A program made the translations under genes and the position numbers. A stretch of 27,192 nt of DNA from an uncultured Oscillospiraceae bacterium (GTDB lineage Bacteria > Bacillota > Clostridia > Oscillospirales > Oscillospiraceae): positions 1 to 27,192 of the forward strand of contig CAJLCG010000025.1 in NCBI GenBank assembly GCA_905205085.1, read 5' to 3'. Position 1 is the stretch's first letter; every line of letters starts with the position of its first letter. Positions 1 through 7,913 of this stretch are shown one piece after another. The notes under the pieces were generated by a model that was not told where the DNA came from, did not search any database, and was given only the letters and a program-made list of their open reading frames with translations.

Positions 1-590
1 GCAATGGCCTGGGCCAGCTCCATGGCCTTGTCCATCAGCTCCTCCGCGGGGTACACGTGGCTGACCAGGCCCATCTCCTTGGCCTCCTCGGCCTTGATGA
101 CCTTGGCGGTGAGGATGAGCTCCATGGCGTTAGACACGCCCACGATGCGGGCCAGACGCTGGGTGCCGCCGAAGCCGGGGGTGATGCCCAGACCCACTTC
201 GGGCTGGCCGAACTTGGCCTTCTCACTGGCCAGACGGATGTCGCAGGACATGGCCAGCTCACAGCCGCCGCCCAGAGCAAAGCCGTTGACCGCGGCGATG
301 ACAGGCTTGGGGAAGTTCTCCAGCTTCAGGAACACGCCGTTGCCGTAGGCGCCGAACTTCTTGGCCTGGACAGAGGTAAAGTCCTTCATCTGGCCGATGT
401 CGGCTCCGGCCACAAAGGAACGGCCCGCGCCGGTGAGGATGACCACCAGGATCTCGTCATTGGCCTCCACCGCATCCAGGGCGGCGTCCAGATCCCGCAG
501 GACCTGATCGTTCAGAGCGTTAAGGGCCTCCGGCCGGTTCATGGTAAGAATACCGATGGAGCCACGCTGTTCCAGATCTACAAATGCCAT
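1..590 (-). CDS. enoyl-CoA hydratase/crotonase (3' end beyond left edge)
   Basis: The frame read from 590 leftward gives MAFVDLEQRGSIGILTMNRP and about 196 residues before the window ends, so the C-terminal part is missing. Crotonase landmarks are visible: NRPEALNAL near residue 18, the oxyanion-hole region GAGRSFVAGADI near 55, the second oxyanion segment NGFALGGGCELAMSCDIRLA near 103, and the stretch FGQPEVGLGITPGFGGTQRL that carries the catalytic-glutamate region of short-chain enoyl-CoA hydratases. Family members hydrate trans-2-enoyl-CoA in the cytoplasm; in Clostridia the 3-hydroxybutyryl-CoA dehydratase (Crt) of butyrate synthesis belongs here. The start has AAGGAGG 9-10 bases upstream and a good promoter behind it (665-693). 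I cannot tell Crt from other crotonases without the rest of the operon to the left. Confidence 0.9.
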   Translation of the reverse strand, partial: MAFVDLEQRGSIGILTMNRPEALNALNDQVLRDLDAALDAVEANDEILVVILTGAGRSFVAGADIGQMKDFTSVQAKKFGAYGNGVFLKLENFPKPVIAAVNGFALGGGCELAMSCDIRLASEKAKFGQPEVGLGITPGFGGTQRLARIVGVSNAMELILTAKVIKAEEAKEMGLVSHVYPAEELMDKAMELAQAI

Positions 591-664
591 AACACAGGTT
601 CCTCCTTATTTCTCGCGTCAAGCGCATCTATTCTGAGGGACGGCGCCTGATGGCGCTTTGACTT

Positions 665-693
665 ATTATACAATAGAAACCCCGCCGGGGCAA
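665..693 (-). promoter_or_regulatory. predicted sigma-A promoter of the crotonase gene
   Basis: On the minus strand there is TTGCCC (plus 688-693) and TATAAT (plus 665-670) separated by exactly 17 bases. The leader to the start at 590 is about 70 bases and holds a small GCGCC/GGCGC hairpin (643-656) and the ribosome-binding site. Confidence 0.6.
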
Positions 694-749
694 GGTCTGA
701 AAGGTCACATATCCGGCAGGAATGGGGAATAGAGTGGAGGGAAGGGGGG

Positions 750-2273
750 ATGGACGTGGATCCGAACTACAAGAGTGCCGCCCGGCGCAGCGTGGTGCTG
801 CTCACCGTGCTGGGGGCCCTGTCCCAGCTGCTGGGCTTTGGATACCGGGTGGCCCTGTCCCGAATGGTGGGGGCGGAGGTCATGGGGCTCTACCAGCTGG
901 TGATGCCCGCCTTCTCGGTGCTGCTGTCCCTGACGGCGGTGGGACTGACGGCGGCGGTGTCCAACCTTACCTCCCAGTATCTGGCCTGGGAAAACAGCCG
1001 GGGGGCCGCCCAGATCGTAGGTTCCTGCCTGCGGTGGCTCATTTTGCTGATTTTGCCGGTGGGGGCGGGAGTTATCCTGCTCAGCGACCCCATTTCCGTC
1101 TATCTTCTGGGGGATGCCCGTACCCAGCTGGGCCTTATGCTGCTGGTGCCCTGTGCTGCCCTGACCGGGGTGGAGAATATCCACAAGCACTTTTTCTACG
1201 GAGCGGGGCTGGTGGGGCCGCCGGCGGTGGTAGAGCTGCTGGAGCAGCTGGTGCGCACGGCGGCGGTGTTGGGGCTGCTGGCCCTCTTTCTGCCCCAATA
1301 TCCGGAGCGTGTGGTGGGCCTCATCGTCACCGGTATGGTGATCTGTGAACTGTTCTCCTCGGCCACACTTTCCGCTCTCTTTCACCGCCGCAAGCACCGC
1401 CAGGGGCTGATTGGGCCGGGAGAACGGGCGGGAATCCGGCGGCGCAGGATCGCCACCATCGCCCTTCCGGTGGGCTGCAACGCCCTGCTTGGCAATGTGA
1501 TGGGGGCCATCAATGCTACCCTCATCCCCCGCAAGCTGGTGGAGGGAGGTATGGAACGCAGCGCTGCTATGGCGGAGTTTGGCGTGGTGTGCGGCATGAC
1601 CCTGCCCATGCTGGCCCTGCCCACGGTCTTTTTGGGGGCCATGAATCTGGTGATGGTGCCCCGGCTGTCCCACTGCGCCGCCCTGGGACACAAGGAGGAA
1701 ATTCGGGAGAACATCTCCCAGTCTTTGACCACGGTTTCCCTGCTGGCGCTGCCCTCCATGGGGCTGATGGCGGTGGTGGGGAGCGACCTGGGCGGGGCTC
1801 TCTTCCATCAGGATGGGGTGGGGGAGTTTCTGGTCCCCTTGGCGGCCATCATGGCGCTGAGCTGCTATCAGGCGGTGTTAGGCGCCGCCTTGAACGGCGT
1901 AGGGCGTCAGGGGACGGTGGCCTGGATCTCCATTTTGTGCGACGGGGTGCAGCTGGCCCTCACTGCCTGGCTGGTGCCGGAGATGGGCATGGAGGGCTTT
2001 GTGGTTAGTACGGGGGTTTCCACCGTGCTGGGCCTGCTACTGTGTGCCCAGCGGCTGATGATCTGCACCGGGCTGCGGCTGGAGCTGTTTCGCTGGCTCA
2101 CCGCGCCGGGATTGGCCACCCTGCTTATGGCGCTGACCACTAACCTGCTGGTGCGCGCCCTGAAGGACTGGGGAACGGGCGCCCTGTGGGCCAACCTGGC
2201 GGGTGCGGCCTTTGGGGTAGTGCTCTATCTGGCCGCCCTCAGCGCCCAGGGAGTCAAGCGGCCGGAGTTATAA
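750..2273 (+). CDS. SpoVB/MurJ-like polysaccharide flippase (MATE/MOP superfamily)
   Basis: A 507-residue, strongly hydrophobic protein with about 12-14 predicted membrane segments. The N-terminus (RRSVVLLTVLGALSQLLGFGYRVALSRMVGAEVMGLYQLVMP) matches the start of SpoVB-type oligosaccharide/lipid II flippases, where a GxxYR...GxEGxGLYQL pattern is typical. Such proteins move lipid-linked cell-wall or cortex precursors across the cytoplasmic membrane. The length fits the family (about 500-550). A purine-rich stretch GGGAAGGGGGG lies just before the ATG at 750. Its stop overlaps the convergent NTPase gene by 6 bases. Whether this is the sporulation-specific paralog or a general flippase cannot be read from the sequence. 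Confidence 0.85.
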   Translation: MDVDPNYKSAARRSVVLLTVLGALSQLLGFGYRVALSRMVGAEVMGLYQLVMPAFSVLLSLTAVGLTAAVSNLTSQYLAWENSRGAAQIVGSCLRWLILLILPVGAGVILLSDPISVYLLGDARTQLGLMLLVPCAALTGVENIHKHFFYGAGLVGPPAVVELLEQLVRTAAVLGLLALFLPQYPERVVGLIVTGMVICELFSSATLSALFHRRKHRQGLIGPGERAGIRRRRIATIALPVGCNALLGNVMGAINATLIPRKLVEGGMERSAAMAEFGVVCGMTLPMLALPTVFLGAMNLVMVPRLSHCAALGHKEEIRENISQSLTTVSLLALPSMGLMAVVGSDLGGALFHQDGVGEFLVPLAAIMALSCYQAVLGAALNGVGRQGTVAWISILCDGVQLALTAWLVPEMGMEGFVVSTGVSTVLGLLLCAQRLMICTGLRLELFRWLTAPGLATLLMALTTNLLVRALKDWGTGALWANLAGAAFGVVLYLAALSAQGVKRPEL

Positions 2274-2783
2274 CAGCGCGCGGATCTGCTGGTACAGCGC
2301 TTGGCGGTTGTCCGGAGTCAGACGGAACACCCGTGCCTGGGGATGGGCGAGGACGGCCTGGAGAAAGGGCACATCAGGCCGGTCCTTCACGGCGGCGATC
2401 ACCTGGGCGGGACCGTCCAGGGCATCCAGCACTGCCTGGGTAAATCGGGGTGCCTGGGACTCCAGAAAGCCCAGCTCGTCCATGACCACCAGCGCCTCCG
2501 GGGCGATGCCGCTCAGGCAGGCGGTACCCAAGGTATCAAAGACAGCGGGGAAGGCCTGCATGGTCCGTCCGTCCCAGCGGCCCACCCGGTTGTCCGGGGT
2601 GTAGGAGCGCGCCTGAAGGGGAAGCCCGGCGGGATGGAGATAGACGCTGTGGGCTCCCGTTGAGTCGGTGAGGCGCTTTTCGGTACAAAATCCACCGATG
2701 GGGCGGGACGTATCGGAGATTAGGCGGCGGATGAGGGTGGTCTTGCCCACATCCCGGGCCCCCACAATTAGAATCGGGCACAT
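2268..2783 (-). CDS. THEP1-type nucleoside-triphosphatase (NTPase_1 family)
   Basis: A 171-residue cytoplasmic P-loop protein. The Walker A motif GARDVGKTT is at residues 8-16, followed by GGFCTEKR near 30-37, which matches the GGF-T-E signature of THEP1-like NTPases. The Walker B segment LVVMDELG is at 98-105. These enzymes hydrolyse NTPs to NDPs, and their physiological role is unclear; in several anaerobes they occur beside cofactor or metalloenzyme genes. The length is typical for the family. The ribosome-binding site TTGGAGG precedes the start by 7-8 bases. The gene converges on the flippase gene with a 6-base overlap of the two coding ends. A strong hairpin with a U-tract lies in its leader (see 2799-2827). 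Confidence 0.8.
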   Translation of the reverse strand: MCPILIVGARDVGKTTLIRRLISDTSRPIGGFCTEKRLTDSTGAHSVYLHPAGLPLQARSYTPDNRVGRWDGRTMQAFPAVFDTLGTACLSGIAPEALVVMDELGFLESQAPRFTQAVLDALDGPAQVIAAVKDRPDVPFLQAVLAHPQARVFRLTPDNRQALYQQIRALL

Positions 2784-2798
2784 GGATATACCTCCAAG

Positions 2799-2827
2799 AA
2801 AAAGGCCCGGGGCTCTGCCTCGGGCCT
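2799..2827 (-). terminator. intrinsic terminator in the leader of the NTPase gene
   Basis: The arms 2803-2813 and 2817-2827 form an 11-bp stem (one G-U pair) with a 3-base loop. On the minus strand it is followed by TTTTT (2803-2799) and, within about 2 bases, by the ribosome-binding site of the NTPase gene. It is therefore placed to stop transcription just before that gene, either as an attenuator or as a barrier to read-through from the right. Confidence 0.7.
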
Positions 2828-3027
2828 GAATTATATGAGTTTTACAGCTGAAATCTAGGGAAAATTTGCCCCAGTGTTTAAAATCTTACCATCCTTAAGC
2901 TGATTTTTCAAGAGGCCATTGGCAACAGCTGACCCTCATTTGATAGCAGGCAAACATGAGAAAGAACATTGGCCAGTACACGTCCTTGGAAAACTTCTGC
3001 ATGATCATCGCAGCCGGCAAAATAGGA
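2828..3027. other. non-coding gap upstream of blaI-like gene 1
   Basis: Together with its flanks this is a gene-free stretch of about 310 bases between the divergent NTPase and BlaI-like genes. It is more AT-rich than the surrounding coding DNA. I see no supported ORF or RNA gene. The only clear signals are the minus-strand terminator on its left and the double-operator promoter on its right. Confidence 0.5.
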
Positions 3028-3084
3028 TTGACAATGGGAGTCTAATGGGATAGACTGTTGTTGAAGAGTCTATTCCATTAGACA
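3028..3084 (+). promoter_or_regulatory. promoter with two dyad operators, BlaI/BlaR1 cassette 1
   Basis: The -35 box TTGACA (3028-3033) and -10 box TAGACT (3051-3056) are 17 bases apart. Operator 1 (3039-3056) is AGTCTA-N6-TAGACT, a perfect 6-base dyad whose right arm is the -10 box. Operator 2 (3067-3084) is AGTCTA-N6-TAGACA, nearly the reverse complement of operator 1 including its spacer. The centres are 28 bp apart. The position, directly before a BlaI-like gene, is that expected for autorepression by a dimeric winged-helix repressor. BlaI binding itself is an inference. Confidence 0.75.
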
Positions 3085-3097
3085 GGAGGGGAGCCTT

Positions 3098-3448
3098 ATG
3101 GATACACCGAAAATTTTTGAGAGCGAATATCGCTTCTGCCTCATTTTGTGGGAGCGGGAGCCGGTGAGCACCACGGAGCTGGTGCGGCTGTGTCAGGAGA
3201 AGCTGGGGTGGAAACGTACCACCACCTACACGGTCATCAAGCGCCTGGGGGAGCGTGGCGTACTGAAAAATGAGGAGGGAATCGTTTCATCGCTCATCTC
3301 CAAGGAAGAAGCCCAGGTATCCGAGCTGGACGAGCTGATGGAGAAGAAATTCCAGGGTTCTCTGCCCGCTTTCCTTGCCGCCTTTGCCCGCAGGCAGGAA
3401 TTGTCCCAGGAGGAAGTGGAGGAGATCCGGCGGATCATCGAAAAGTAA
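3098..3448 (+). CDS. BlaI/MecI/CopY-family repressor, cassette 1
   Basis: A 116-residue protein with the winged-helix layout of BlaI: the N-terminal helix pair SEYRFCLILWEREPVSTTELV, the recognition-helix segment GWKRTTTYTVIKRLGERGVL (about residues 43-62), a wing with LKNEEG, and a C-terminal dimerisation helix region with the cleavage-prone part FLAAFARRQELSQEEVEEIRRI. BlaI-type dimers repress their own operon and are inactivated when the partner membrane protease is triggered. The AGGAGGG site lies 8-9 bases before the ATG. The M56 protease gene starts 12 bases downstream, so the two genes form one transcription unit. The target beyond autoregulation is unknown. Confidence 0.9.
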   Translation: MDTPKIFESEYRFCLILWEREPVSTTELVRLCQEKLGWKRTTTYTVIKRLGERGVLKNEEGIVSSLISKEEAQVSELDELMEKKFQGSLPAFLAAFARRQELSQEEVEEIRRIIEK

Positions 3449-3460
3449 GGGGGGCGGGTC

Positions 3461-4972
3461 ATGGAAGCGGTATGTTTGAAGCTGATCAATCTCAGCATCT
3501 CCGCCAGCTGGCTGGTGCTGGCCATTCTGGTGCTGAGACTGGTGTTCCGAAAAGCGCCCAAGTGGATTGTTTGCCTCCTGTGGGGGCTGGTGGGCCTGCG
3601 CCTGGTATGTCCGGTTTCCATTGAGAGCGCCCTGAGCCTCATCCCCAGTGCCCAGACCCTGCCGCCGGAAATCCTCTACACGGCCACCCCGCAAATCGAC
3701 AGCGGAATCCAGGCCATCAACAGCGTGGTGAACCCTGTGCTGGGCCAGAGCATGGCCCCGGCGCAGGGGGCCAGCGCCAACCCCACTCAGATATGGTCCT
3801 TGATACTTGCCTGGGTTTGGGCTGTGGGAATGGTTGTGATGGCACTTTACGCCCTGGTGAGTTATTGGCTGGTAAAGCGCAGGGTGGCAACCGCCACCCT
3901 CCTCCGGGAGAATATTAAGCAGAGTGAGCGTGTGAGCACCCCCTTCGTGCTGGGGATCTTCCGTCCGGTCATCTACCTGCCCTACCACCTGGCAGAGGAG
4001 GACCTGGCCTATGTGGTGGCCCATGAGCGGGCCCACATCGGGAGAAGAGACCACTGGTGGAAGCCGTTGGGCTTTGCTCTGCTGTGCGTCTACTGGTTCA
4101 ATCCACTGCTGTGGCTGGCCTATGTACTGCTGTGCCGGGACATGGAGGGGGCCTGTGATGAGGCGGTGATCGAAACGATGGGGCTGGAGGACCGTCGGGG
4201 CTACTCCACCGCTCTGCTCCACTGCGGTGTACGCCGCAGATCCATTGCTGCCTGCCCCCTGGCCTTCGGCGAGGTGGGAGTAAAGCAGCGGGTAAAATCA
4301 GTGATGAACTATAAAAAGCCCGCCGTCTGGATTGTGGCAGTGGCCCTCATCGCCTGCGCGGCAGCGGCAGTGTGCTTTTTGACTAATCCGCCCCCCAGCC
4401 GTGACTTTCCCATGAAAGGTACGAACATCGCTGATCTTGATGCGCAAGAGATCGTGGACCGGATCGCAGACATGGAGAAGGTGGAGGACGGGACCCACCT
4501 ATACGCCAATGGGGATAATTTTGAGATCACCCTCACCAGCGATTTCCGGTGGCTGAAGGATGGAACCGTGCGTTTTTTCTATCTCCGCAATCAGCAGACC
4601 TACAGCGCGCAGCTGCGCGTTTTTCCTGAGGAGAACCAGTATTTTGTTACCGAGGCGGGCAAGTGGCCGGAGCAGGACCGCTATTATATGCTCCAAACCT
4701 ATCTGGAGGCGCTGAAGTACCTGCCCCAGGCAGAGATTCGGGCGTTTCTGCCCCAGGCGGCGGGGTATGTGGTGCATCTGATGGAAGAGGGAGCCCCGAA
4801 CGACCAGGCACGGTCCATCACCTATACCGCACAAGGGGTGGGTGCCATGGACGGGTGGTATATCCATCTGCTGGTTGAGCCTGTCTATGAAGGAAATGGA
4901 GGAGTCCCGACCAGTGAGGCGGTCCATCTCTTTTACGGCGAGGAGAACGACGCGCCTGCCGTGATGTCATAA
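3461..4972 (+). CDS. BlaR1-like M56 membrane metalloprotease/sensor, cassette 1
   Basis: A 503-residue membrane protein. TM segments lie at about 12-30, 36-50, 111-135 and 288-308. The zinc site HERAH is at residues 188-192 inside VVAHERAHIGRRDHWWK, and the third-ligand motif CDEAV (E234) is in the usual position for M56 peptidases. BlaR1 homologues cleave or trigger cleavage of their BlaI partner after an external signal. The extracytoplasmic part (about 309-503) is not a penicillin-binding domain: I see no serine-transpeptidase SxxK or KTG arrangement, and I do not recognise the fold. The signal is therefore unlikely to be a beta-lactam sensed in the classical way. It follows the repressor gene by 12 bases and is closed by a strong terminator. 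Confidence 0.88.
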   Translation: MEAVCLKLINLSISASWLVLAILVLRLVFRKAPKWIVCLLWGLVGLRLVCPVSIESALSLIPSAQTLPPEILYTATPQIDSGIQAINSVVNPVLGQSMAPAQGASANPTQIWSLILAWVWAVGMVVMALYALVSYWLVKRRVATATLLRENIKQSERVSTPFVLGIFRPVIYLPYHLAEEDLAYVVAHERAHIGRRDHWWKPLGFALLCVYWFNPLLWLAYVLLCRDMEGACDEAVIETMGLEDRRGYSTALLHCGVRRRSIAACPLAFGEVGVKQRVKSVMNYKKPAVWIVAVALIACAAAAVCFLTNPPPSRDFPMKGTNIADLDAQEIVDRIADMEKVEDGTHLYANGDNFEITLTSDFRWLKDGTVRFFYLRNQQTYSAQLRVFPEENQYFVTEAGKWPEQDRYYMLQTYLEALKYLPQAEIRAFLPQAAGYVVHLMEEGAPNDQARSITYTAQGVGAMDGWYIHLLVEPVYEGNGGVPTSEAVHLFYGEENDAPAVMS

Positions 4973-4993
4973 TTTAGTGAAAAGAATTTCCCC

Positions 4994-5035
4994 GATAGGG
5001 AGATGTGAGAAAATCACATCTCCCTATCTTTTTTT
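4994..5035 (+). terminator. rho-independent terminator of BlaI/BlaR1 cassette 1
   Basis: A perfect 15-bp stem (4994-5008 with 5014-5028, loop GAAAA) is followed by seven T residues (5029-5035). It lies 22 bases after the stop of the M56 protease gene. Confidence 0.95.
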
Positions 5036-5301
5036 GCTGGCAGACGGTCAGACCACGATCACGAAGCGGAGTCGATGTTCCGGCAGAGAACATGGGGCAG
5101 GGGGAAAACTGCAACTTATGTATATATCCTTTCTAATTGTAGTAGTTATTACGCACAAAAAGCATACACTGAAATTATCTATTTCATCGAAAATGACGCA
5201 GCACCTGTTGTTTTTGATATGCTTCTTACTTTCTTGATATACCCAAAAAGTGATCATAACTATACTTCATATCAAGATAACACGCCAAAAGGGGAGAGAA
5301 A
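5036..5301 (+). promoter_or_regulatory. AT-rich control region of the GH5-symporter-GH43 operon
   Basis: This non-coding stretch is much more AT-rich than its flanks. A TATACT -10 candidate (5261-5266) has no good -35 at 17 bases (TATACC), while TTGATA at 5234-5239 is too far (21 bases), which suggests activator dependence. Two inverted repeats stand out. The first is TGAAAT-N5-ATTTCA (5170-5186). The second is TCTTGATAT (5232-5240) with its exact complement ATATCAAGA (5269-5277), which flank the -10. The AraC-family gene downstream of the operon is a plausible binder of one of them; this is inference. Confidence 0.5.
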
Positions 5302-6486
5302 ATGATGAAAAAGATCAATGGCGTAAATTTAGGAAACTGGTTGGTTTTGGAAAAGTGGATGAGCCCGGCACTGTTTGACGGGACCACGGCGGAAGACGAA
5401 TACTACCTGGCTCACCAGCTGTCTCCGGAGATGTTTGAGATGCGGGTGAAGATCCACCGCAGCGAATACATCACCGAGCGGGACTTTGCCTACATTGCCC
5501 ACATGGGCATGAACAGCGTCCGCATCCCCATCCCGTACTTTATTTTCGGAGACCGTCCCCCGTTTGTGGGATGCATCGACGAGCTGGACAGGGCTTTTTC
5601 CTGGGCGGAGAAGTACGGACTTTCCATCCTGCTGGACCTGCATACCGTTCCCATGAGCCAAAATGGCTTTGACAACGGCGGTATCTCCGGCGTGTGCAAA
5701 TGGAGCCAGATGCCCGAGGAAGTAGATTTTGTGCTGGATGTTCTGGAGCGGCTGGCCCAGCGCTACGGAACACGGAAGGGACTGCTGGGAATCCAGCCTG
5801 TGAATGAGCCCCTGACCGATGCCGCGTGGGATATGTTTGATATTTCCAACCGCTATGCCCCCGTAGATCCGGAGCTGGCAAAGGGGAGCGCCCCCATTAC
5901 CCTGGAATTCCTCCGTGACTTCTATACAAAGGCCTATGACCGGATCCGTAAGCACATGGATGGGGATAAATATGTGGTCTTCCACGATGGCTTCCAGCTC
6001 CATGCCTGGAAGGACTTTTTCCAGAACGGAAACTTCCACAACGTGATTTTGGATACCCACCAGTATTTGATGATGGCCGAGAGCATGGGCTGCGAACAGA
6101 CCCAGGAGGGCTATCTCTCCTATATCCAGGAGCACTACGCCAAGGAGATTGCCCAGGTACAGGAGTATGTAGATGTCATCTGCGGCGAGTGGAGCCTGTT
6201 TAATTCCCTGGCCGTGGGTGTGGATACTAAGGGCGGACAGTCTGTTCTCAACGGCATGGACTTTTCCCAGCAGGATAACCGCCTCTCCGACACAGCCCGC
6301 AAGCAGCTCTATCGCTCCATCGCCCAGGCTCAGCTGGATGCCTGGAATCAAGGCAGCGGCCACTACTACTGGAACTATAAGCTGCTGCTGGACCCCGCCA
6401 ACGATCCCAACTGGTACGGCTGGGACTGCTGGGATTTGGGAAAGAGCGTTTCCGAAGGCTGGTTCCCGGTGCCCAGCGAAGCCTGA
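5302..6486 (+). CDS. glycoside hydrolase family 5 (exo-glucanase/beta-glucosidase-like), cytoplasmic
   Basis: A 394-residue TIM-barrel hydrolase. It starts with GVNLGNWLVLEKWMSP, close to the GVNLGxWLVLE motif of GH5 exo-beta-1,3-glucanase-like members. The conserved Arg is in VRIPI (R74), the acid/base Glu in QPVNEP (E169), the His/Tyr of the active site in LDTHQY (H254) and the nucleophile in ICGEWS (E296). All key residues are present. There is no signal peptide, so it should act in the cytoplasm on imported oligosaccharides or glycosides. GGGGAGAG precedes the start. It is the first gene of an operon with a GPH symporter and a GH43 enzyme (gaps 41 and 18 bases). Exact linkage specificity (beta-1,3-, beta-1,4-glucan or another glycoside) cannot be assigned by eye. 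Confidence 0.85.
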   Translation: MMKKINGVNLGNWLVLEKWMSPALFDGTTAEDEYYLAHQLSPEMFEMRVKIHRSEYITERDFAYIAHMGMNSVRIPIPYFIFGDRPPFVGCIDELDRAFSWAEKYGLSILLDLHTVPMSQNGFDNGGISGVCKWSQMPEEVDFVLDVLERLAQRYGTRKGLLGIQPVNEPLTDAAWDMFDISNRYAPVDPELAKGSAPITLEFLRDFYTKAYDRIRKHMDGDKYVVFHDGFQLHAWKDFFQNGNFHNVILDTHQYLMMAESMGCEQTQEGYLSYIQEHYAKEIAQVQEYVDVICGEWSLFNSLAVGVDTKGGQSVLNGMDFSQQDNRLSDTARKQLYRSIAQAQLDAWNQGSGHYYWNYKLLLDPANDPNWYGWDCWDLGKSVSEGWFPVPSEA

Positions 6487-6527
6487 CGATCCACGCAGAC
6501 AAATGCAAGGAATGAGAGGGAAAAACA

Positions 6528-7895
6528 ATGGTAAAAGAGAAGTTGACGTTTCGTAAGATTTTAGAGCGCTTTTCCTATGGATGCGGCGACTTTGGCTGCA
6601 ACATTATCTACACCGCCATGTCGGTGTACCTCATGTTCTACTACACCGATTACGCCGGGGTAAGCAGCGCGGCTGTGGGCGTGATCATGCTGATCTCCAG
6701 AGTGTTTGACGGCGTGAGCGACATTATCATGGGCGTGATTGTAGACCGCACCAAATCCCGCTTTGGCAAGGCAAGACCGTGGCTTCTGCGCATGTGCATC
6801 CCCTTTGCGGTGTCCGGCGTGCTGCTGTTCTCCGTTCCCACAGGCTGGTCCTCCGGGGCGAAGCTGGTGTACGTATTTGTTACATACAATCTGGTTTCCA
6901 CGGTGGTCTATACGGCCATCAACGTTCCCTATTCCGCGCTGAACGCTCTGATGACCCAGGACCCCTATGAGCGGTCCGTGCTGAGCATTTTCCGCAACCT
7001 GCTGGCCACGGCCGGTACGCTGACCATCAACACCTTTACCCTCCCCCTGGTGGAGCTGTTTGGCAACACCGCCTCCGCCTGGACCAAGGCCTTTGTGGTG
7101 CTGGGCGCTGTTTCTGTGGTGGCATTTCTCATCAACTTCTTTGGCACCCAGGAGCGTGTGCGGCCTGCAACCAAGGACGGCAAAGCGGAGGATGTTCCCT
7201 TTGCCAAGGGCGTGAAGGCCCTGTTCCAGAACAAATACTGGATTATGATGACCGGGATGCTGGCCCTTTTCTTCCTGATGTACTCGGTCAACGGCGGCGC
7301 CACCGTCTATTACGCCAAGGATATTCTGGGAGACAAGGACCTGGTCACCACCATCAACGGCATCTTCAATGTGGTTCAGATCGTCGGGATGTTCTTCATC
7401 GCCATGCTGGTCAAGCGGTTTGGCAAGCGCAATGTCTTTGCTCTGGGCCTGGTTTTTGACATTGTGGGTATGCTGGTACTCAATTACTCCGGCGGCGCTA
7501 TGAACCTGATCGTGGTCTCCAGCGTGATCCGCGGCATCGGCAATGCCTGCGGCGGCGCCACCATGTGGGCTATGGTATCCGACACCATTGACTACGGCGA
7601 GTGGAAAACCGGCTACCGCACCGAGGGTCTGGTCAACAGCGCGTGCAGCTTTGGATATAAGATTGGCAACGGCATCGGTTCCGCCCTGCTGGGCCTCATC
7701 CTGGAGATTGGCGGCTATGTGGGTGAGGCCGCCGTTCAGACCGCGGAAGCCCTGTTCTCCATCGAGATCTGCTTTGTTTGGATTCCCATTGTGGTGTATG
7801 TGTGCGGCCTGATCATCATGAAGTTCTGGCACCTGGACAAGGAGTTCAGCGGCATCCTTGCCGACCTGGAGAAGAGAAAAACGGAAGGTAACTGA
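6528..7895 (+). CDS. GPH-family sugar:cation symporter (MFS), probable xyloside/oligosaccharide importer
   Basis: A 455-residue membrane protein with 12 predicted TM helices. The N-terminus ERFSYGCGDFGCNIIYTAMSVYLMFYYTD and the loop motif DRTKSRFGKARPW are hallmarks of the glycoside-pentoside-hexuronide family (MelB, UidB, XynP). The segment DTIDYGEWKTGYRTEGLV near residue 348 is also typical. Members bring sugars in with Na+ or H+. Its place between a GH5 gene and a GH43 beta-xylosidase gene suggests a short xylo- or gluco-oligosaccharide as substrate. GAGAGGG lies 8 bases before the ATG. The substrate is inferred from neighbours only. Confidence 0.92.
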   Translation: MVKEKLTFRKILERFSYGCGDFGCNIIYTAMSVYLMFYYTDYAGVSSAAVGVIMLISRVFDGVSDIIMGVIVDRTKSRFGKARPWLLRMCIPFAVSGVLLFSVPTGWSSGAKLVYVFVTYNLVSTVVYTAINVPYSALNALMTQDPYERSVLSIFRNLLATAGTLTINTFTLPLVELFGNTASAWTKAFVVLGAVSVVAFLINFFGTQERVRPATKDGKAEDVPFAKGVKALFQNKYWIMMTGMLALFFLMYSVNGGATVYYAKDILGDKDLVTTINGIFNVVQIVGMFFIAMLVKRFGKRNVFALGLVFDIVGMLVLNYSGGAMNLIVVSSVIRGIGNACGGATMWAMVSDTIDYGEWKTGYRTEGLVNSACSFGYKIGNGIGSALLGLILEIGGYVGEAAVQTAEALFSIEICFVWIPIVVYVCGLIIMKFWHLDKEFSGILADLEKRKTEGN

Positions 7896-7913
7896 TAGGA
7901 GGAGCTTGTTGCT

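Noticed and set aside
705..1808. 367-codon minus-strand frame opposite the flippase gene
   Set aside because: It is rich in His, Gln and Gly as expected for the complement of a GC-rich membrane-protein gene, has no ribosome-binding site or domain, and the plus-strand gene is clear.
3461..4972. Classical beta-lactam resistance operon (blaR1-blaI-blaZ)
   Set aside because: No beta-lactamase or penicillin-binding-protein gene is present and the outer domains lack penicillin-binding motifs.
5075..5305. 76-codon frame upstream of the GH5 gene
   Set aside because: It covers the AT-rich promoter region with its inverted repeats, has no ribosome-binding site and no known similarity.
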